A stretch of 64,000 nucleotides of DNA from Cellulomonas sp. JH27-2. Lineage in GTDB: Bacteria; Actinomycetota; Actinomycetes; Actinomycetales; Cellulomonadaceae. The translations under genes and the position numbers were made by a program. The notes beneath the pieces were generated by a model. It saw only the letters and a list, made by a program, of their open reading frames with translations, did not search any database and was not told the origin of the DNA. Positions 53,203 through 61,660 of this stretch are shown piece by piece; position 1 is the first letter of the stretch; each line of letters starts with the position of its first letter. The stretch lies in the NCBI RefSeq assembly GCF_014837175.1, contig NZ_JACYFR010000003.1:682001-746000 (forward strand), given 5' to 3'.

Positions 53203-54396
53203 ATGGCATCGAACGCAGGTGCGCGACGACGGGGTGGTCGGAGCGTCTCAGCCGTCGCGAGGACGGGAGCGTCGGTCGGCGTCGTCGTTCTCGTCGGCGT
53301 TCTCGCGGCCGGGTGCGACAGCTCCGACGCCTCGGCGGCCTCGGCGCCCGCGACCACCACGCCGGGCAGCACGGGCACGATCCTCGCGAGCACGCCGTCC
53401 ACCGAGCCGTCCGCGGGCACGCGCATCACGACGCCCGAGCCGTCGGCCACCTCCACCGACCAGGTGAGTGCCGGAGCGGCCCCGGGCGCCTGCGGCTGGC
53501 GGGTCGACGACCCGGGTGCGGACGGTACGAAGATCGACGCCTCCGACAAGGCATTCCAGCTGGTCGTGCTGGCAACCAGGCAGGGGACCGGTGCGTCGAG
53601 CGTCACGGTCGACACCTCGGTCGCCGCCGTGCAGGACCAAGAGCTGCCGAAGGGACTGACCACCACGGAGCCGACGCTTCTCCTCGTCCGCGACGGTGCC
53701 GTGGTGGCACGGACGGACGCCGGCGACGGCGCATCGGCGGACCCAGACCGACCGGTGGACGGGGGCGAGCTCGTCGCGAAGGTCACGACGAGTGGGATCA
53801 AGCCCATCGACTGCGAGTCGGACGCGGCGCTTACGGACGGGACCTACCAGGTGTGGGCGCTCGAGACCGTCCAGACGTCGAAGGGCAAGAAGTCCACCCT
53901 GCTCGGCGGGGGCCAGGACGTCGAGATCGCATCGGGCGCGCCGGTACCGCTGTGCGGCGCCGACGTCGGTGCCCTTCCCGACGGGACCGACGACGTGACG
54001 CTGACCGCCGAGGCCACCTACGACGTCCCGGACGTGGACCCCGCGACGCACCCGAAGAAGCAGCTGTCGGCGTCCCTGGCCGTCAAGCACAGCGCGATCG
54101 ACGTCACGGGTGCGTACGAGAGCACCATCTACCTCGTGGACGACGACGGTCGCATCGTGGCCGACGGCACCGAACCCGGCCACCGCACGGCCGGGGTGAT
54201 CGAGCCGATCGCCGTCTCCTCGGGCGGTGGTGGCGACGGACGGGCGTACGACCAGCCGTCGACGTCGTGCCATGACGGCAGGGCCCTCGCGAAGGGGACC
54301 TACCGAGCCGTCGTCGACCTCGCCGTGGACCGCGCCGACGGGAAGCCGGGAGTGCTCCACCTCGTCGCGACGTCGAAGGACGTCGTCATCCGCTGA
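53203..54396 (+). CDS. Lipoprotein with sensor-like domain shared with the downstream anti-sigma factor
   Basis: 397 aa. Signal peptide with the lipobox LAAGCDSS (Cys38 becomes the lipidated N-terminus), then a Ser/Thr/Pro-rich linker to about residue 90, then a 300-residue beta-rich domain. Cysteines 97, 204, 251 and 356 have the same order and nearly the same spacing (107, 47, 105) as Cys89, 194, 242 and 349 of the anti-sigma factor at 55020-56198 (105, 48, 107). Shared blocks include GTYQVWA, LLGGGQDV and GRIVADGTEP. I do not recognise the domain. The proteins are paralogues in the extracytoplasmic part and likely share a ligand or partner. ATG 53203 was preferred over an in-frame ATG at 53176. 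Confidence 0.85.
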   Translation: MASNAGARRRGGRSVSAVARTGASVGVVVLVGVLAAGCDSSDASAASAPATTTPGSTGTILASTPSTEPSAGTRITTPEPSATSTDQVSAGAAPGACGWRVDDPGADGTKIDASDKAFQLVVLATRQGTGASSVTVDTSVAAVQDQELPKGLTTTEPTLLLVRDGAVVARTDAGDGASADPDRPVDGGELVAKVTTSGIKPIDCESDAALTDGTYQVWALETVQTSKGKKSTLLGGGQDVEIASGAPVPLCGADVGALPDGTDDVTLTAEATYDVPDVDPATHPKKQLSASLAVKHSAIDVTGAYESTIYLVDDDGRIVADGTEPGHRTAGVIEPIAVSSGGGGDGRAYDQPSTSCHDGRALAKGTYRAVVDLAVDRADGKPGVLHLVATSKDVVIR

Positions 54397-54403
54397 CCAC
54401 CCC

Positions 54404-54427
54404 AACGTTTCTGCCTCGCTGGACGTC
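54404..54427 (+). promoter_or_regulatory. Possible ECF promoter of the second sigma gene
   Basis: AACGTTT (AAC at 54404-54406) and CGTC (54424-54427) are separated by 17 bases, a pattern used by many ECF sigma factors. It lies 65 bases before TTG 54493, so the sigma and anti-sigma genes may be autoregulated separately from the lipoprotein. Confidence 0.4.
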
Positions 54428-54492
54428 TTGATGCATGCACACTGATCCGCGGCGCGCAGGGGGCGCGGCGGGCATCGAGACAGGGGAGTCGG

Positions 54493-55023
54493 TTGACGGA
54501 CTGGGCGCACGTCCTCGACGAGCTGGTCCGCGTCCGCGGCCAGGCACTCGTGCGGCACGCGTACCTGCTCACGGGTGACGTGGCGGCTGCGGAGGACCTG
54601 GTGCAGGACGCGATCGTCGCGACCTTCACCCGGCGGTCCCGCGTCCGCTCAGCGGAAGCTGTCGAGGGGTACGTCCGCCGCGCGATCCTCACGACGTACA
54701 TCGACGGGTACCGGCGGCGACGTCGGTGGCGGGACGTCGCGCACCTGTTCGCCCGACCTGACGAGGCCCACGGGCACGACGGCCCCGTCGACGACCGCAC
54801 GGACGTGGTCGCGGCGCTCGGGACGCTCGCACCGCGGGTGCGCGCGTGCGTCGTCCTGCGCTTCTACGACGACCTCACCGTCGCCGACATCGCGGCCGAG
54901 CTCGGCCTGTCGGAAGGCGCGGTCAAGCGCTACCTGAGCGACGGCGTGCGTGCGCTGGGGGCAGCCCTCGGCCCGGTCCGCGACGACGAGACCCACACGG
55001 TCCTGGAGAGGACGACGCGATGA
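54493..55023 (+). CDS. ECF sigma factor of the actinobacterial SigE-family (TIGR02983-like)
   Basis: 176 aa. Region 2 is ALVRHAYLLTGDVAAAEDLV with VEGYVRRAILTTYIDGYRRR; region 4 is LAPRVRACVVLRFYDDLTVA and LGLSEGAVKRYLSDGVRAL. This is the small SigE/SigM-like class common in actinobacteria, different from the sigE at 12953. Start is TTG 54493 after CAGGGGAG, and no better ATG/GTG is available. Its stop overlaps the anti-sigma ATG by four bases (GATGA). The module lipoprotein, sigma, anti-sigma suggests a dedicated surface-signalling regulon. Confidence 0.9.
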   Translation: MTDWAHVLDELVRVRGQALVRHAYLLTGDVAAAEDLVQDAIVATFTRRSRVRSAEAVEGYVRRAILTTYIDGYRRRRRWRDVAHLFARPDEAHGHDGPVDDRTDVVAALGTLAPRVRACVVLRFYDDLTVADIAAELGLSEGAVKRYLSDGVRALGAALGPVRDDETHTVLERTTR

Positions 55024-56198
55024 GCACCGACCTGCACGACCTGCTCCGCTCCGCCGCCGACGGGCTCGACCCCGAGGCACCGGACGTCTCGGCGATGTCC
55101 GGGCGGATCCGTCGTCGACGCGCGGTCCGTGCCGGCGCCACGACGGCCGGCGTCCTCGCGCTCGCCGGCGCCCTGGCGATCACCGCCGCCGAGCTCGGCG
55201 GGGTGCAGCATCGCGACGAACCGGCCGTGCAGCCGAGTGCGGTCACGCTGCCGACCGCCGTCGCGGGGGCGGAGCCGGGCACGTGCGGCTGGGAGGTCGG
55301 TGCAGCGGGTGCCGACGGCCTCGCGGTCGACGGATCCGACGCGACCTACCAGCTCGGGGTGCAGTCGGCGCGGCCGAGCGACCCACCCGACACCGCGGTC
55401 CGTGTGGAGACGCAGCTGTTCGGCACCGCCGCGACGCTGCCGCGCGGGCTGGGCTCGACGTACCCGACGGCGATGCTCACGCGCGACGGCGTCGTCGTCG
55501 CCCGAGCGCAGATGGACGCCGGTGCGCTCGGGGAGACGAGCCCGGCGACGGATCACGGGGGTGCGATCTCGTACGGTTTTCCGCTGGCGCCGGTGACCTG
55601 CGGCGCCACGTCGTCGCCGCTGCCCGACGGCACCTACCAGCTGTGGGCCGTCCAGGGCGTCGAGATGGGCGACGGCGAACGCACGCTCCTGCTCGGTGGC
55701 GGCGGAGACGTCCACGTCGCCGCGGGAAGCGCCGCCACGACGTGCGGCACCCCTGTCGGCGACCTGCCCGGGAGCGCTCCGGGCGTCGACGTCACCGTCC
55801 ACGTCTACTACGGCGACCTGCCCGCCGATCTCTTCCCCGACGTGACGAACGACCGGTCGTGGCTGGCTGCGTCGGTGAGCGTCGCGCCCGACCAGGAGCA
55901 ATCGGTCGCCGGGAGCTACTCAGGAACGGTCTACCTGGCGGACGCGAGCGGTCGCATCGTGGCCGACGGGACGGACCCCACGTTGGGACAGGTCGTGGGC
56001 CTCTACCCGATCGGCGCAGCCGGCGGGAGCAACCTGGTCACGACGCCGCAGCTGTCGAACCGCTGCGACGACGGCAAGAAGCTGGCGCCCGGAACGTACC
56101 GCAGCTTCGTCGTGCTCGAGCTGGACCGGGCGGGTGGCGCGCCAGGCATCGAGCACCTCGTCGCCGAGGGGGCGCCCGTCGTCGTCGGGGCGTCCTGA
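55020..56198 (+). CDS. Membrane anti-sigma factor with extracytoplasmic four-cysteine sensor domain
   Basis: 392 aa. A short cytoplasmic part (1-36, DLHDLLRSAADGLDPEAPDV) has no zinc Hx3Cx2C signature, so sigma binding uses a different type of contact. One transmembrane helix at about 38-58 (AGATTAGVLALAGALAITAA) is followed by an exported domain of 330 residues. Its four cysteines (89, 194, 242, 349) and blocks GTYQLWAVQG, LLGGGGDVHV and GRIVADGTDP mirror the lipoprotein at 53203-54396. Overlap with the sigma gene (ATGA) shows it is the cognate regulator. The shared domain is the probable sensor. It converges with the carboxylase epsilon gene, two bases apart. Confidence 0.85.
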   Translation: MSTDLHDLLRSAADGLDPEAPDVSAMSGRIRRRRAVRAGATTAGVLALAGALAITAAELGGVQHRDEPAVQPSAVTLPTAVAGAEPGTCGWEVGAAGADGLAVDGSDATYQLGVQSARPSDPPDTAVRVETQLFGTAATLPRGLGSTYPTAMLTRDGVVVARAQMDAGALGETSPATDHGGAISYGFPLAPVTCGATSSPLPDGTYQLWAVQGVEMGDGERTLLLGGGGDVHVAAGSAATTCGTPVGDLPGSAPGVDVTVHVYYGDLPADLFPDVTNDRSWLAASVSVAPDQEQSVAGSYSGTVYLADASGRIVADGTDPTLGQVVGLYPIGAAGGSNLVTTPQLSNRCDDGKKLAPGTYRSFVVLELDRAGGAPGIEHLVAEGAPVVVGAS

Positions 56199-56200
56199 CG

Positions 56201-56419
56201 TCAGCCGCGCAGGCTCCAACGCCAGGCGTCGGACCCGGAGGCCCATCGGTCGGAGCCCCGCAGGGTCCGGCGCCGGTCGCTCCAGGCCGAGGGGTGGGTG
56301 GGGGTGTCGTCGTGCACCTGGGCCGACGAGGCCGCCATCAGCCCGGCGACGAGGGCGGCGAGCTCCACGTCGTCGGGCGTGCCCCGGACGACGTGGACGT
56401 GCGCGGCGTCCTGCGTCAC
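56201..56419 (-). CDS. accE: Acyl-CoA carboxylase epsilon subunit
   Basis: 72 aa. Small actinobacterial carboxylase subunit: begins VTQDAAHVHVVRGTPDDVEL, then an Ala-rich helix (AALVAGLMAASS), and ends with a Trp-rich region (HPSAWSDRRRTLRG, SGSDAWRWSLRG) that contacts the beta subunit. It stimulates the alpha/beta complex. GTG 56419 overlaps the stop of the preceding unknown gene by four bases. Equivalent of AccE5 (Rv3281). Too short for many gene finders but clear by pattern. Confidence 0.85.
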   Translation of the reverse strand: MTQDAAHVHVVRGTPDDVELAALVAGLMAASSAQVHDDTPTHPSAWSDRRRTLRGSDRWASGSDAWRWSLRG

Positions 56420-56970
56420 TGGTCGTCCTCTTCGTCGATGTCCTCCTCGAACAGCACGGGCGCGCCCCGGGAGACGCCCCACTCGTGCACGTCGAAGCCG
56501 TTGTCGACGACGGACTGGGCGATCTCGGCGCCGCCCGCCTCGACGACGTCGAGGATCGAGTCGAGCGTGCGCTCGCCGGCGGACGCGCCGCGGCTGACGA
56601 CGAAGCCGACGTGGAACGTCTCGACGTCGGGCTCGACGGGCGCCGCGTCGGCGTCGCCCTCGTCCTCGTCGCCCCACGACATGCCCGTGAGGTCGGCGTG
56701 CAGGCCCAGGCGGGCGTGCAGCAGGTCGTAGAGCTCGGCATTGAGGGCACCGATCGCCGCCTCGAGCGACAGGATGCGCGGGTCCTCGTCGGCCTCCTGC
56801 GCACCGAACTCGGCGCGCACGCCCACCGCCGTGTCGACGTAGGAGTGCAGGGACGCGGCGAGGGTGTCGACGGCGACGTGCAGGTCGGAGGCGTCGACAC
56901 CGGTCAGCGGCTCGCTGCCGTGCGTGGCCTCGTCGTGCTCGTCGTCGTGGTCGTGGTCGTGGTCGCTCAT
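56416..56970 (-). CDS. Unknown acidic protein with a His/Asp-rich N-terminus inside the acc operon
   Basis: 184 aa. I do not recognise the family. The N-terminus MSDHDHDHDDEHDEATHG is a potential metal-binding tail. The middle is helical (DTLAASLHSYVDTAVGVRAE, LSLEAAIGALNAELYDLLHA) and the C-terminal third is a possible small alpha/beta unit (TFHVGFVVSRGASAGE, then GVSRGAPVLFEEDI) ending in a very acidic tail. No signal peptide or membrane helix. It lies 34 bases after accD and overlaps accE by four bases, so it is made with the carboxylase subunits. Confidence 0.75.
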   Translation of the reverse strand: MSDHDHDHDDEHDEATHGSEPLTGVDASDLHVAVDTLAASLHSYVDTAVGVRAEFGAQEADEDPRILSLEAAIGALNAELYDLLHARLGLHADLTGMSWGDEDEGDADAAPVEPDVETFHVGFVVSRGASAGERTLDSILDVVEAGGAEIAQSVVDNGFDVHEWGVSRGAPVLFEEDIDEEDDQ

Positions 56971-57004
56971 GGTTCGATCCTTGCAGCGTCGGACGGATGG
57001 TGCG

Positions 57005-58597
57005 TCACAGCGGGATGTTCCCGTGCTTCTTGGGCGGCAGGCTCGCGCGCTTGGTGCGCAGCAGGCGCAGCGCCTTGGTGATCTCTGCCCGGGTGGCCGA
57101 CGGCTCGATGACGGCGTCGACGAAGCCGCGGTCGGCGGCGTCCCACGGGTTGACGATGGCCTCCTCGTACTCCGACGTCAGGCGCCGGCGCTCGGCCTCG
57201 ACGTCGCCGCCCTCGTCGGCCACCGTCTTCAGCGCGCCGCGCTGCAGGATGTTGACCGCGCCGCCCGCGCCCATGACCGCGATCTGCGCCGTGGGCCAGG
57301 CCAGGTTGACGTCCGCGCCCAGCTGCTTGGAGCCCATGACGATGTACGCGCCGCCGTAGGCCTTGCGCGTGATGACGGTGACCAGGGGCACCGTGGCCTC
57401 GGCGTAGGCGTAGATGAGCTTGGCACCGCGGCGGATGATGCCGTTCCACTCCTGGTCGGTGCCCGGCAGGAAGCCCGGGACGTCGACGAACGTCAGCACG
57501 GGGATGTTGAACGCGTCGCACGTACGCACGAAGCGGGCGGCCTTCTCGGCGGCGTTGATGTCCAGTGTGCCGGCCATCTGCTGCGGCTGGTTGGCGACGA
57601 TGCCCACGGGGTGGCCCTCGACGTGCCCGAAGCCGATCATCACGTTCCCGGCGTACAGCGGCTGGACCTCCAGCAGGACGCCGTCGTCGAGCACCGTCTC
57701 CACGACCGTGCGCATGTCGTACGGCTGGCTGTCGGAGTCCGGCACGAGGGTGTCGAGCGCGGCGTCCTCGTCGGACACCTCGAGCGACGCCTCGTGCGCG
57801 AACAGCGGCGGGTCCGTGAGGTTGTTCTGCGGCAGGTAGGACAGCAGCGAGCGGACGTAGTCGATCGCGTCGTCCTCGTCGTGCGCCAGGTAGTGCGCGA
57901 CGCCGGACTTCGTGTTGTGCGTCGTCGCGCCGCCCAGCTCCTCGAAGCCGACCTCCTCGCCCGTCACCGCGCGGATGACGTCCGGGCCGGTGATGAACAT
58001 GTTGGACGTGCCGTCGGCCATGACGATGAAGTCTGTCAGCGCGGGGGAGTACACCGCGCCGCCCGCGCTCGGGCCCAGGATGAGGCTGATCTGCGGGATC
58101 ACGCCGCTCGCCGCCACGTTGCGGCGGAAGATCTCCGCGAACTGCGTCAGGCCCGCGACGCCCTCCTGGATGCGCGCGCCGCCGCCGTCGCTGATGCCGA
58201 TCAGAGGGACACCCGTGCGCAGCGCCAGGTCCATGACCTTGGTGATCTTCTGCCCGTGCACCTCGCCCAGCGACCCGCCGAAGACCGTGAAGTCCTGCGA
58301 GTACACGGCGACGGGCCGGCCGTCGACGGTGCCGTGCCCGACGACGACGCCGTCGCCCGGGATGCGCTTCTTGTCTAGGCCGAAGTTCACCGACCGGTGG
58401 CGCACCATCGCGTCGATCTCGGTGAATGAGCCCTCGTCGAGCAGGGCGTCGATGCGCTCGCGGGCCGTCTTCTTGCTGCGTGCGTGCTGCTTGTCCGCGG
58501 CGTTCTGCTCGGCTGCCGCGGCGGCGTCGTGCCGCTCGGCGAGGTCGGCGAGCTTGGCCTGCGTGGTGCGTGCGGTCGCGGGGGTCGTCTGCGTCAC
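57005..58597 (-). CDS. accD5: Acyl-CoA carboxylase beta chain (carboxyltransferase)
   Basis: 530 aa of the propionyl-CoA carboxylase beta type. The two crotonase-like halves are visible with oxyanion-hole glycines: [15 protein letters not shown] and [15 protein letters not shown] in the first, [20 protein letters not shown] and [19 protein letters not shown] in the second. It transfers the carboxyl group from biotin to acetyl- or propionyl-CoA. Start GTG 58597 with TAGCCT seven bases upstream. First gene of a minus-strand unit accD, unknown, accE. Symbol follows AccD5 (Rv3280). Confidence 0.93.
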   Translation of the reverse strand: MTQTTPATARTTQAKLADLAERHDAAAAAEQNAADKQHARSKKTARERIDALLDEGSFTEIDAMVRHRSVNFGLDKKRIPGDGVVVGHGTVDGRPVAVYSQDFTVFGGSLGEVHGQKITKVMDLALRTGVPLIGISDGGGARIQEGVAGLTQFAEIFRRNVAASGVIPQISLILGPSAGGAVYSPALTDFIVMADGTSNMFITGPDVIRAVTGEEVGFEELGGATTHNTKSGVAHYLAHDEDDAIDYVRSLLSYLPQNNLTDPPLFAHEASLEVSDEDAALDTLVPDSDSQPYDMRTVVETVLDDGVLLEVQPLYAGNVMIGFGHVEGHPVGIVANQPQQMAGTLDINAAEKAARFVRTCDAFNIPVLTFVDVPGFLPGTDQEWNGIIRRGAKLIYAYAEATVPLVTVITRKAYGGAYIVMGSKQLGADVNLAWPTAQIAVMGAGGAVNILQRGALKTVADEGGDVEAERRRLTSEYEEAIVNPWDAADRGFVDAVIEPSATRAEITKALRLLRTKRASLPPKKHGNIPL

Positions 58598-58613
58598 CCG
58601 ACCGAGGCTAGTT

Positions 58614-58677
58614 GTCGGAACCGTCCACAGGGGTGCAGGGCGCGGACGTGTTCGGCGCGTCCGCGTCGTAGGTTTCC
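58614..58677. promoter_or_regulatory. Shared acc motif pair between accD and birA
   Basis: GTCGGAACC (58614-58622) and GTAGGTTTCC (58668-58677) are the same words seen upstream of the alpha chain gene, here 45 bases apart. Between them CGCGGACG (58641-58648) and CGTCCGCG (58658-58665) form a further inverted repeat. The region serves the divergent accD and birA starts. Confidence 0.5.
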
Positions 58678-58707
58678 TCCAAGGGCTCGCTCTGCGACGC
58701 TGGGGGC

Positions 58708-59574
58708 ATGGCCGACGACGACACCCGACGCGACTCCCTGCACTCCGACGAGCTGCGCTCGCTGCTGCTGGCGCCCGACGGGCCGCTCGACCACTTCGAG
58801 GTGGTCGAGGAGACCGGGTCGACGAACGACGACGTCGTGGCCGCGCTGCGCGCCGACGTCGCCGCGTGGCCCGGTGTGGGCGTACTCGTCGCCGACCACC
58901 AGACCGCGGGCCACGGCCGCGCCGGCCGGACGTGGGAGACCGCCCGCGGGACCTCGCTGACCTGCACGTTCGTTGTGCGCCCGCAGGTGCCGCCGGAGCG
59001 GCTGGGCTGGTTCCCGCTGCTGGCGGGCCTGGGGGCCGTCACCGCGATCCGGGCCACCGCGGGGGTACCGGCGATGCTCAAGTGGCCCAACGACCTGCTG
59101 GTCCCCGCGGACTCCGAGGTCCCCGGGTGGGGCGCGGTCCGCAAGGTCGGCGGGATCCTCGCGCAGCTCGTGCCCACGCCCGACGGCGTCGCGCTCGTGG
59201 TCGGGATCGGCATCAACGTCTCGCAGCGGGCCGACGAGCTGCCCGTCGAGAGCGCATCGTCGCTCGTCCTGGCCGGCGCGCAGCACGTCGACCGCGAGAG
59301 CGTCTTCGTCGCCCTCGTCGGCGCCCTCGCGGACATCGCCGAGCGATTCCGCGAGGCGGACGGTGATGCCGTCGCCGCCGGGCTGGCCGACGAGGTCGCC
59401 GCCGTCTGCCGCACGATCGGCACCCGCGTACGCGTCGAGCTGCCGGGCGACGCGGAGCTCGTCGGGCTCGCCGCGGGCATCGAGGACGACGGGTCGCTGC
59501 GTGTGGTCGACGACGCGGGCAGGACGCACAGGGTGCTCGCAGGTGACGTGCACCACGTCCGAGACGCCGGGTGA
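58708..59574 (+). CDS. birA: Biotin-[acetyl-CoA-carboxylase] ligase
   Basis: 288 aa. Attaches biotin to the carrier lysine of the carboxylase alpha chain. Catalytic domain marks: [37 protein letters not shown] (biotinyl-AMP loop, usual GRGRRGR form), LKWPNDLLV and [10 protein letters not shown]-terminal SH3-like part at about 240-285. There is no N-terminal helix-turn-helix, so it is not a transcriptional repressor, unlike E. coli BirA. ATG 58708. It overlaps the cyclase gene start by four bases. Confidence 0.94.
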   Translation: MADDDTRRDSLHSDELRSLLLAPDGPLDHFEVVEETGSTNDDVVAALRADVAAWPGVGVLVADHQTAGHGRAGRTWETARGTSLTCTFVVRPQVPPERLGWFPLLAGLGAVTAIRATAGVPAMLKWPNDLLVPADSEVPGWGAVRKVGGILAQLVPTPDGVALVVGIGINVSQRADELPVESASSLVLAGAQHVDRESVFVALVGALADIAERFREADGDAVAAGLADEVAAVCRTIGTRVRVELPGDAELVGLAAGIEDDGSLRVVDDAGRTHRVLAGDVHHVRDAG

Positions 59575-60674
59575 ACTACCCTCTTCCCGTGCCAGACGAC
59601 GATCAGTCCACCCCGATCGAGGCGTCCGAGCGGTCCGCCGTCGAGTCGACGGTCGAGGAGATCGACGCCGCGCTGCTCGACGGCCCCCGCGTGTACAGCG
59701 CGCAGGAGCTCGCCGACCGCGCCGGCATCGGCCTCGAGTTCGTCCGCGGGTTCTGGAGCACGCTCGGCCTGCCCCACGCCGACGCCGACGACCGCATCTA
59801 CACCGAGAGCGACGCCGAGGCCGTGGAGCGCGCGGCCGCGCTCGTGCGCGAGCACGGGCTGGACCTGCGGACCGTCATCACCCTGACCCGCTCCCTGGGC
59901 CACACGTCCGACCGGCTCGCGCTGTGGCAGGTCGAGGCGCTCGTCGAGGACATGGCGACGCGGTACGAGCTCGACGACCCGACCGCCCGCCTGCTCGTCC
60001 TCGACCGCCTCACCGAGCTGGCCCCGGTCCTCGAGGCGCAGATGCTGCACTCCTACCGCCGCCAGCTCGCCGCGATCGCCGGGCGCTACGCCGCCGAGTT
60101 CGCGGAGGTGGGCGACCCCGGCCCCGACCGCACCGCGCTGCCGCTGCCCCGCGCGGTCGGCTTCGCGGACATGGTCTCGTTCACCCGCCGCACGGCCGGG
60201 CTCGGGTCCACCGACCTGTCGGAGTTCGTGCAGCGCTTCGAAGCAGCGGCGCGCGACGTCGTGACGGCGGCCGGCGGCCGTGTCGTCAAGACGATCGGCG
60301 ACGCGGTGCTCTTCGTCGCCGACGACGCGCGCACCGGTGCCCGCGTCGCGCTGGGGCTCGCCGAGGTGCTGGGCCGCGAGATCGACAGCGAACCCCTGCG
60401 CCTGGCCGGCCTCGCGGACGGCGCGCGCGGCGTCACGCCCGTGCGTGTCGGGTTCGTGTGGGGGCGCGTGCTCTCGCGGTTCGGGGACGTCTTCGGTCCC
60501 ACCGTGAACCTGGCCGCGCGACTGACCGACATCGCCGAGCCGTCGACCGTTCTCACGGACCCGGTGACCGCCGCCGCGCTGGCGGCCGACGACAGCGTGA
60601 TGCTGGAGAACCTTGATCCCGTCGAGCTGCACGGCCTCGGCACCGTCCAGCCGGTCCGCCTGCGCGCCAGCTGA
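59571..60674 (+). CDS. Class III adenylate cyclase with N-terminal regulatory domain
   Basis: 367 aa, soluble. The C-terminal half is the cyclase homology domain: metal aspartates in FADMVSFTRRTAG and GRVVKTIGDAVLFV, and FGPTVNLAARLTD for the transition-state Asn/Arg. The N-terminal 180 residues are an alpha-helical adenylate-cyclase regulatory domain with a MerR-like start (YSAQELADRAGIGLEFVRGF). Closest in architecture to Rv2212, which responds to pH and fatty acids. GTG 59571 overlaps birA; GTG 59589 is possible. In Streptomyces coelicolor an adenylate cyclase gene also follows birA, so the link to carboxylase genes is conserved. Confidence 0.88.
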   Translation: MNYPLPVPDDDQSTPIEASERSAVESTVEEIDAALLDGPRVYSAQELADRAGIGLEFVRGFWSTLGLPHADADDRIYTESDAEAVERAAALVREHGLDLRTVITLTRSLGHTSDRLALWQVEALVEDMATRYELDDPTARLLVLDRLTELAPVLEAQMLHSYRRQLAAIAGRYAAEFAEVGDPGPDRTALPLPRAVGFADMVSFTRRTAGLGSTDLSEFVQRFEAAARDVVTAAGGRVVKTIGDAVLFVADDARTGARVALGLAEVLGREIDSEPLRLAGLADGARGVTPVRVGFVWGRVLSRFGDVFGPTVNLAARLTDIAEPSTVLTDPVTAAALAADDSVMLENLDPVELHGLGTVQPVRLRAS

Positions 60675-60727
60675 CCTCGCGGCCCGGGCTCGCAGCCGGG
60701 CGCCGGGTGGTGCGTGCCAGCAGCGGC

Positions 60728-61468
60728 TCAGGACGTCGCGTCGGCGTCCGGGTCCGGTTCGATGAGCTCCGGGCCGTTGTTGCGGACCGCGTTGACCTGC
60801 GTGGACACGGGCGTCGCGACGATCGTCGGGGGCTCGGCCTCGAGCAGGTCGCGGGCGCCGTCTGCGCCGACCGCCGGGTCCAGCCACCGGTCCCAGTCCT
60901 GCGGGCGCAGCATGAGCGGCTGACGGTCGTGGATGTGCGCGAGGTCCGGCAGCGCGGGTCGCGTGATGACGGTTGCGCTCACGAGCCAGCGCGCGGGGTC
61001 GTCGTCGGCCTTGCTCGGGTCCTTCCAGAACTCGTACAACCCGGCGAGCGCGACGACGGACCCGTCGCCGGTGTGCAGGTAGTACGGCTGCTTGCGCTTG
61101 CTCGTCGAGCCCTCGTCGGGCTTCTTCCACTCGAAGTAGCCGTCGGCCGGCAGCAGCGCACGACGCGAGGCGAACGGGCGAGCGAACGCGGACTTGTCCG
61201 GGACCGACTCCGAGCGCGCGTTGATCATCCGGTTGCCGATGGACGGGTCCTTGGCCCACGACGGGACCAGGCCCCAGCGGGCCACGCGGAGCTGGCGCGT
61301 GATCTCGCCCGTCTCCTTGTCGGCGCGCTCGACGACCATCCGCACCCCGTCGGTGGGTGCGACGTTCCACGACGGGCCGAGCAGCCGCAGGTCGTCGGCG
61401 AGCGTCGCGATGGCGAACTCGTCGGCCAGCGCCTGGTCCTCCCGGAACGATGCATAGCGACCGCACAT
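60728..61468 (-). CDS. SOS response-associated peptidase (SRAP/YedK/HMCES-like)
   Basis: 246 aa. The N-terminal MCGRYASF places the catalytic Cys2 directly after the initiator methionine, which must be removed. It forms a thiazolidine cross-link to abasic sites in single-stranded DNA, shielding them. Further marks: WNVAPTD, WGLVPSWAKDPSIGNRMINA RSE (Asn and Arg), ADGYFEWKK, and HDRQPLML near the C-terminus with the conserved His. ATG 61468 is fixed by Cys2; a longer in-frame start is rejected because it would block the active site. Converges with the cyclase gene over 53 bases. Confidence 0.94.
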   Translation of the reverse strand: MCGRYASFREDQALADEFAIATLADDLRLLGPSWNVAPTDGVRMVVERADKETGEITRQLRVARWGLVPSWAKDPSIGNRMINARSESVPDKSAFARPFASRRALLPADGYFEWKKPDEGSTSKRKQPYYLHTGDGSVVALAGLYEFWKDPSKADDDPARWLVSATVITRPALPDLAHIHDRQPLMLRPQDWDRWLDPAVGADGARDLLEAEPPTIVATPVSTQVNAVRNNGPELIEPDPDADATS

Positions 61469-61629
61469 GCGCCCACCCTCGCACGCCCCACCCACACCGC
61501 CCCGACTCCCCGCCCGCCCGCTGCCACCATTCACCGCTCGTGCTCGTCGGGCTGCGTGGGGTCGGGCCCAGGCGGCGAACGGGGTTGCGTAGGTCCGGGG
61601 CGGGTGATGGGGTGTGGTGAAGGCAATAT

Positions 61630-61660
61630 CGAATCGATTCGTTATCGCGGTCGAATCGAT
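61630..61660 (+). promoter_or_regulatory. Palindromic operator-like site upstream of the MFS exporter
   Basis: CGAATCGATTCG (61630-61641) is a perfect 12-base palindrome, and TCGAATCGAT recurs at 61651-61660. The AT-rich cluster stands out and lies 17-47 bases before ATG 61677. It fits a LacI- or TetR-type repressor site; the regulator is not in the window. Confidence 0.45.
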
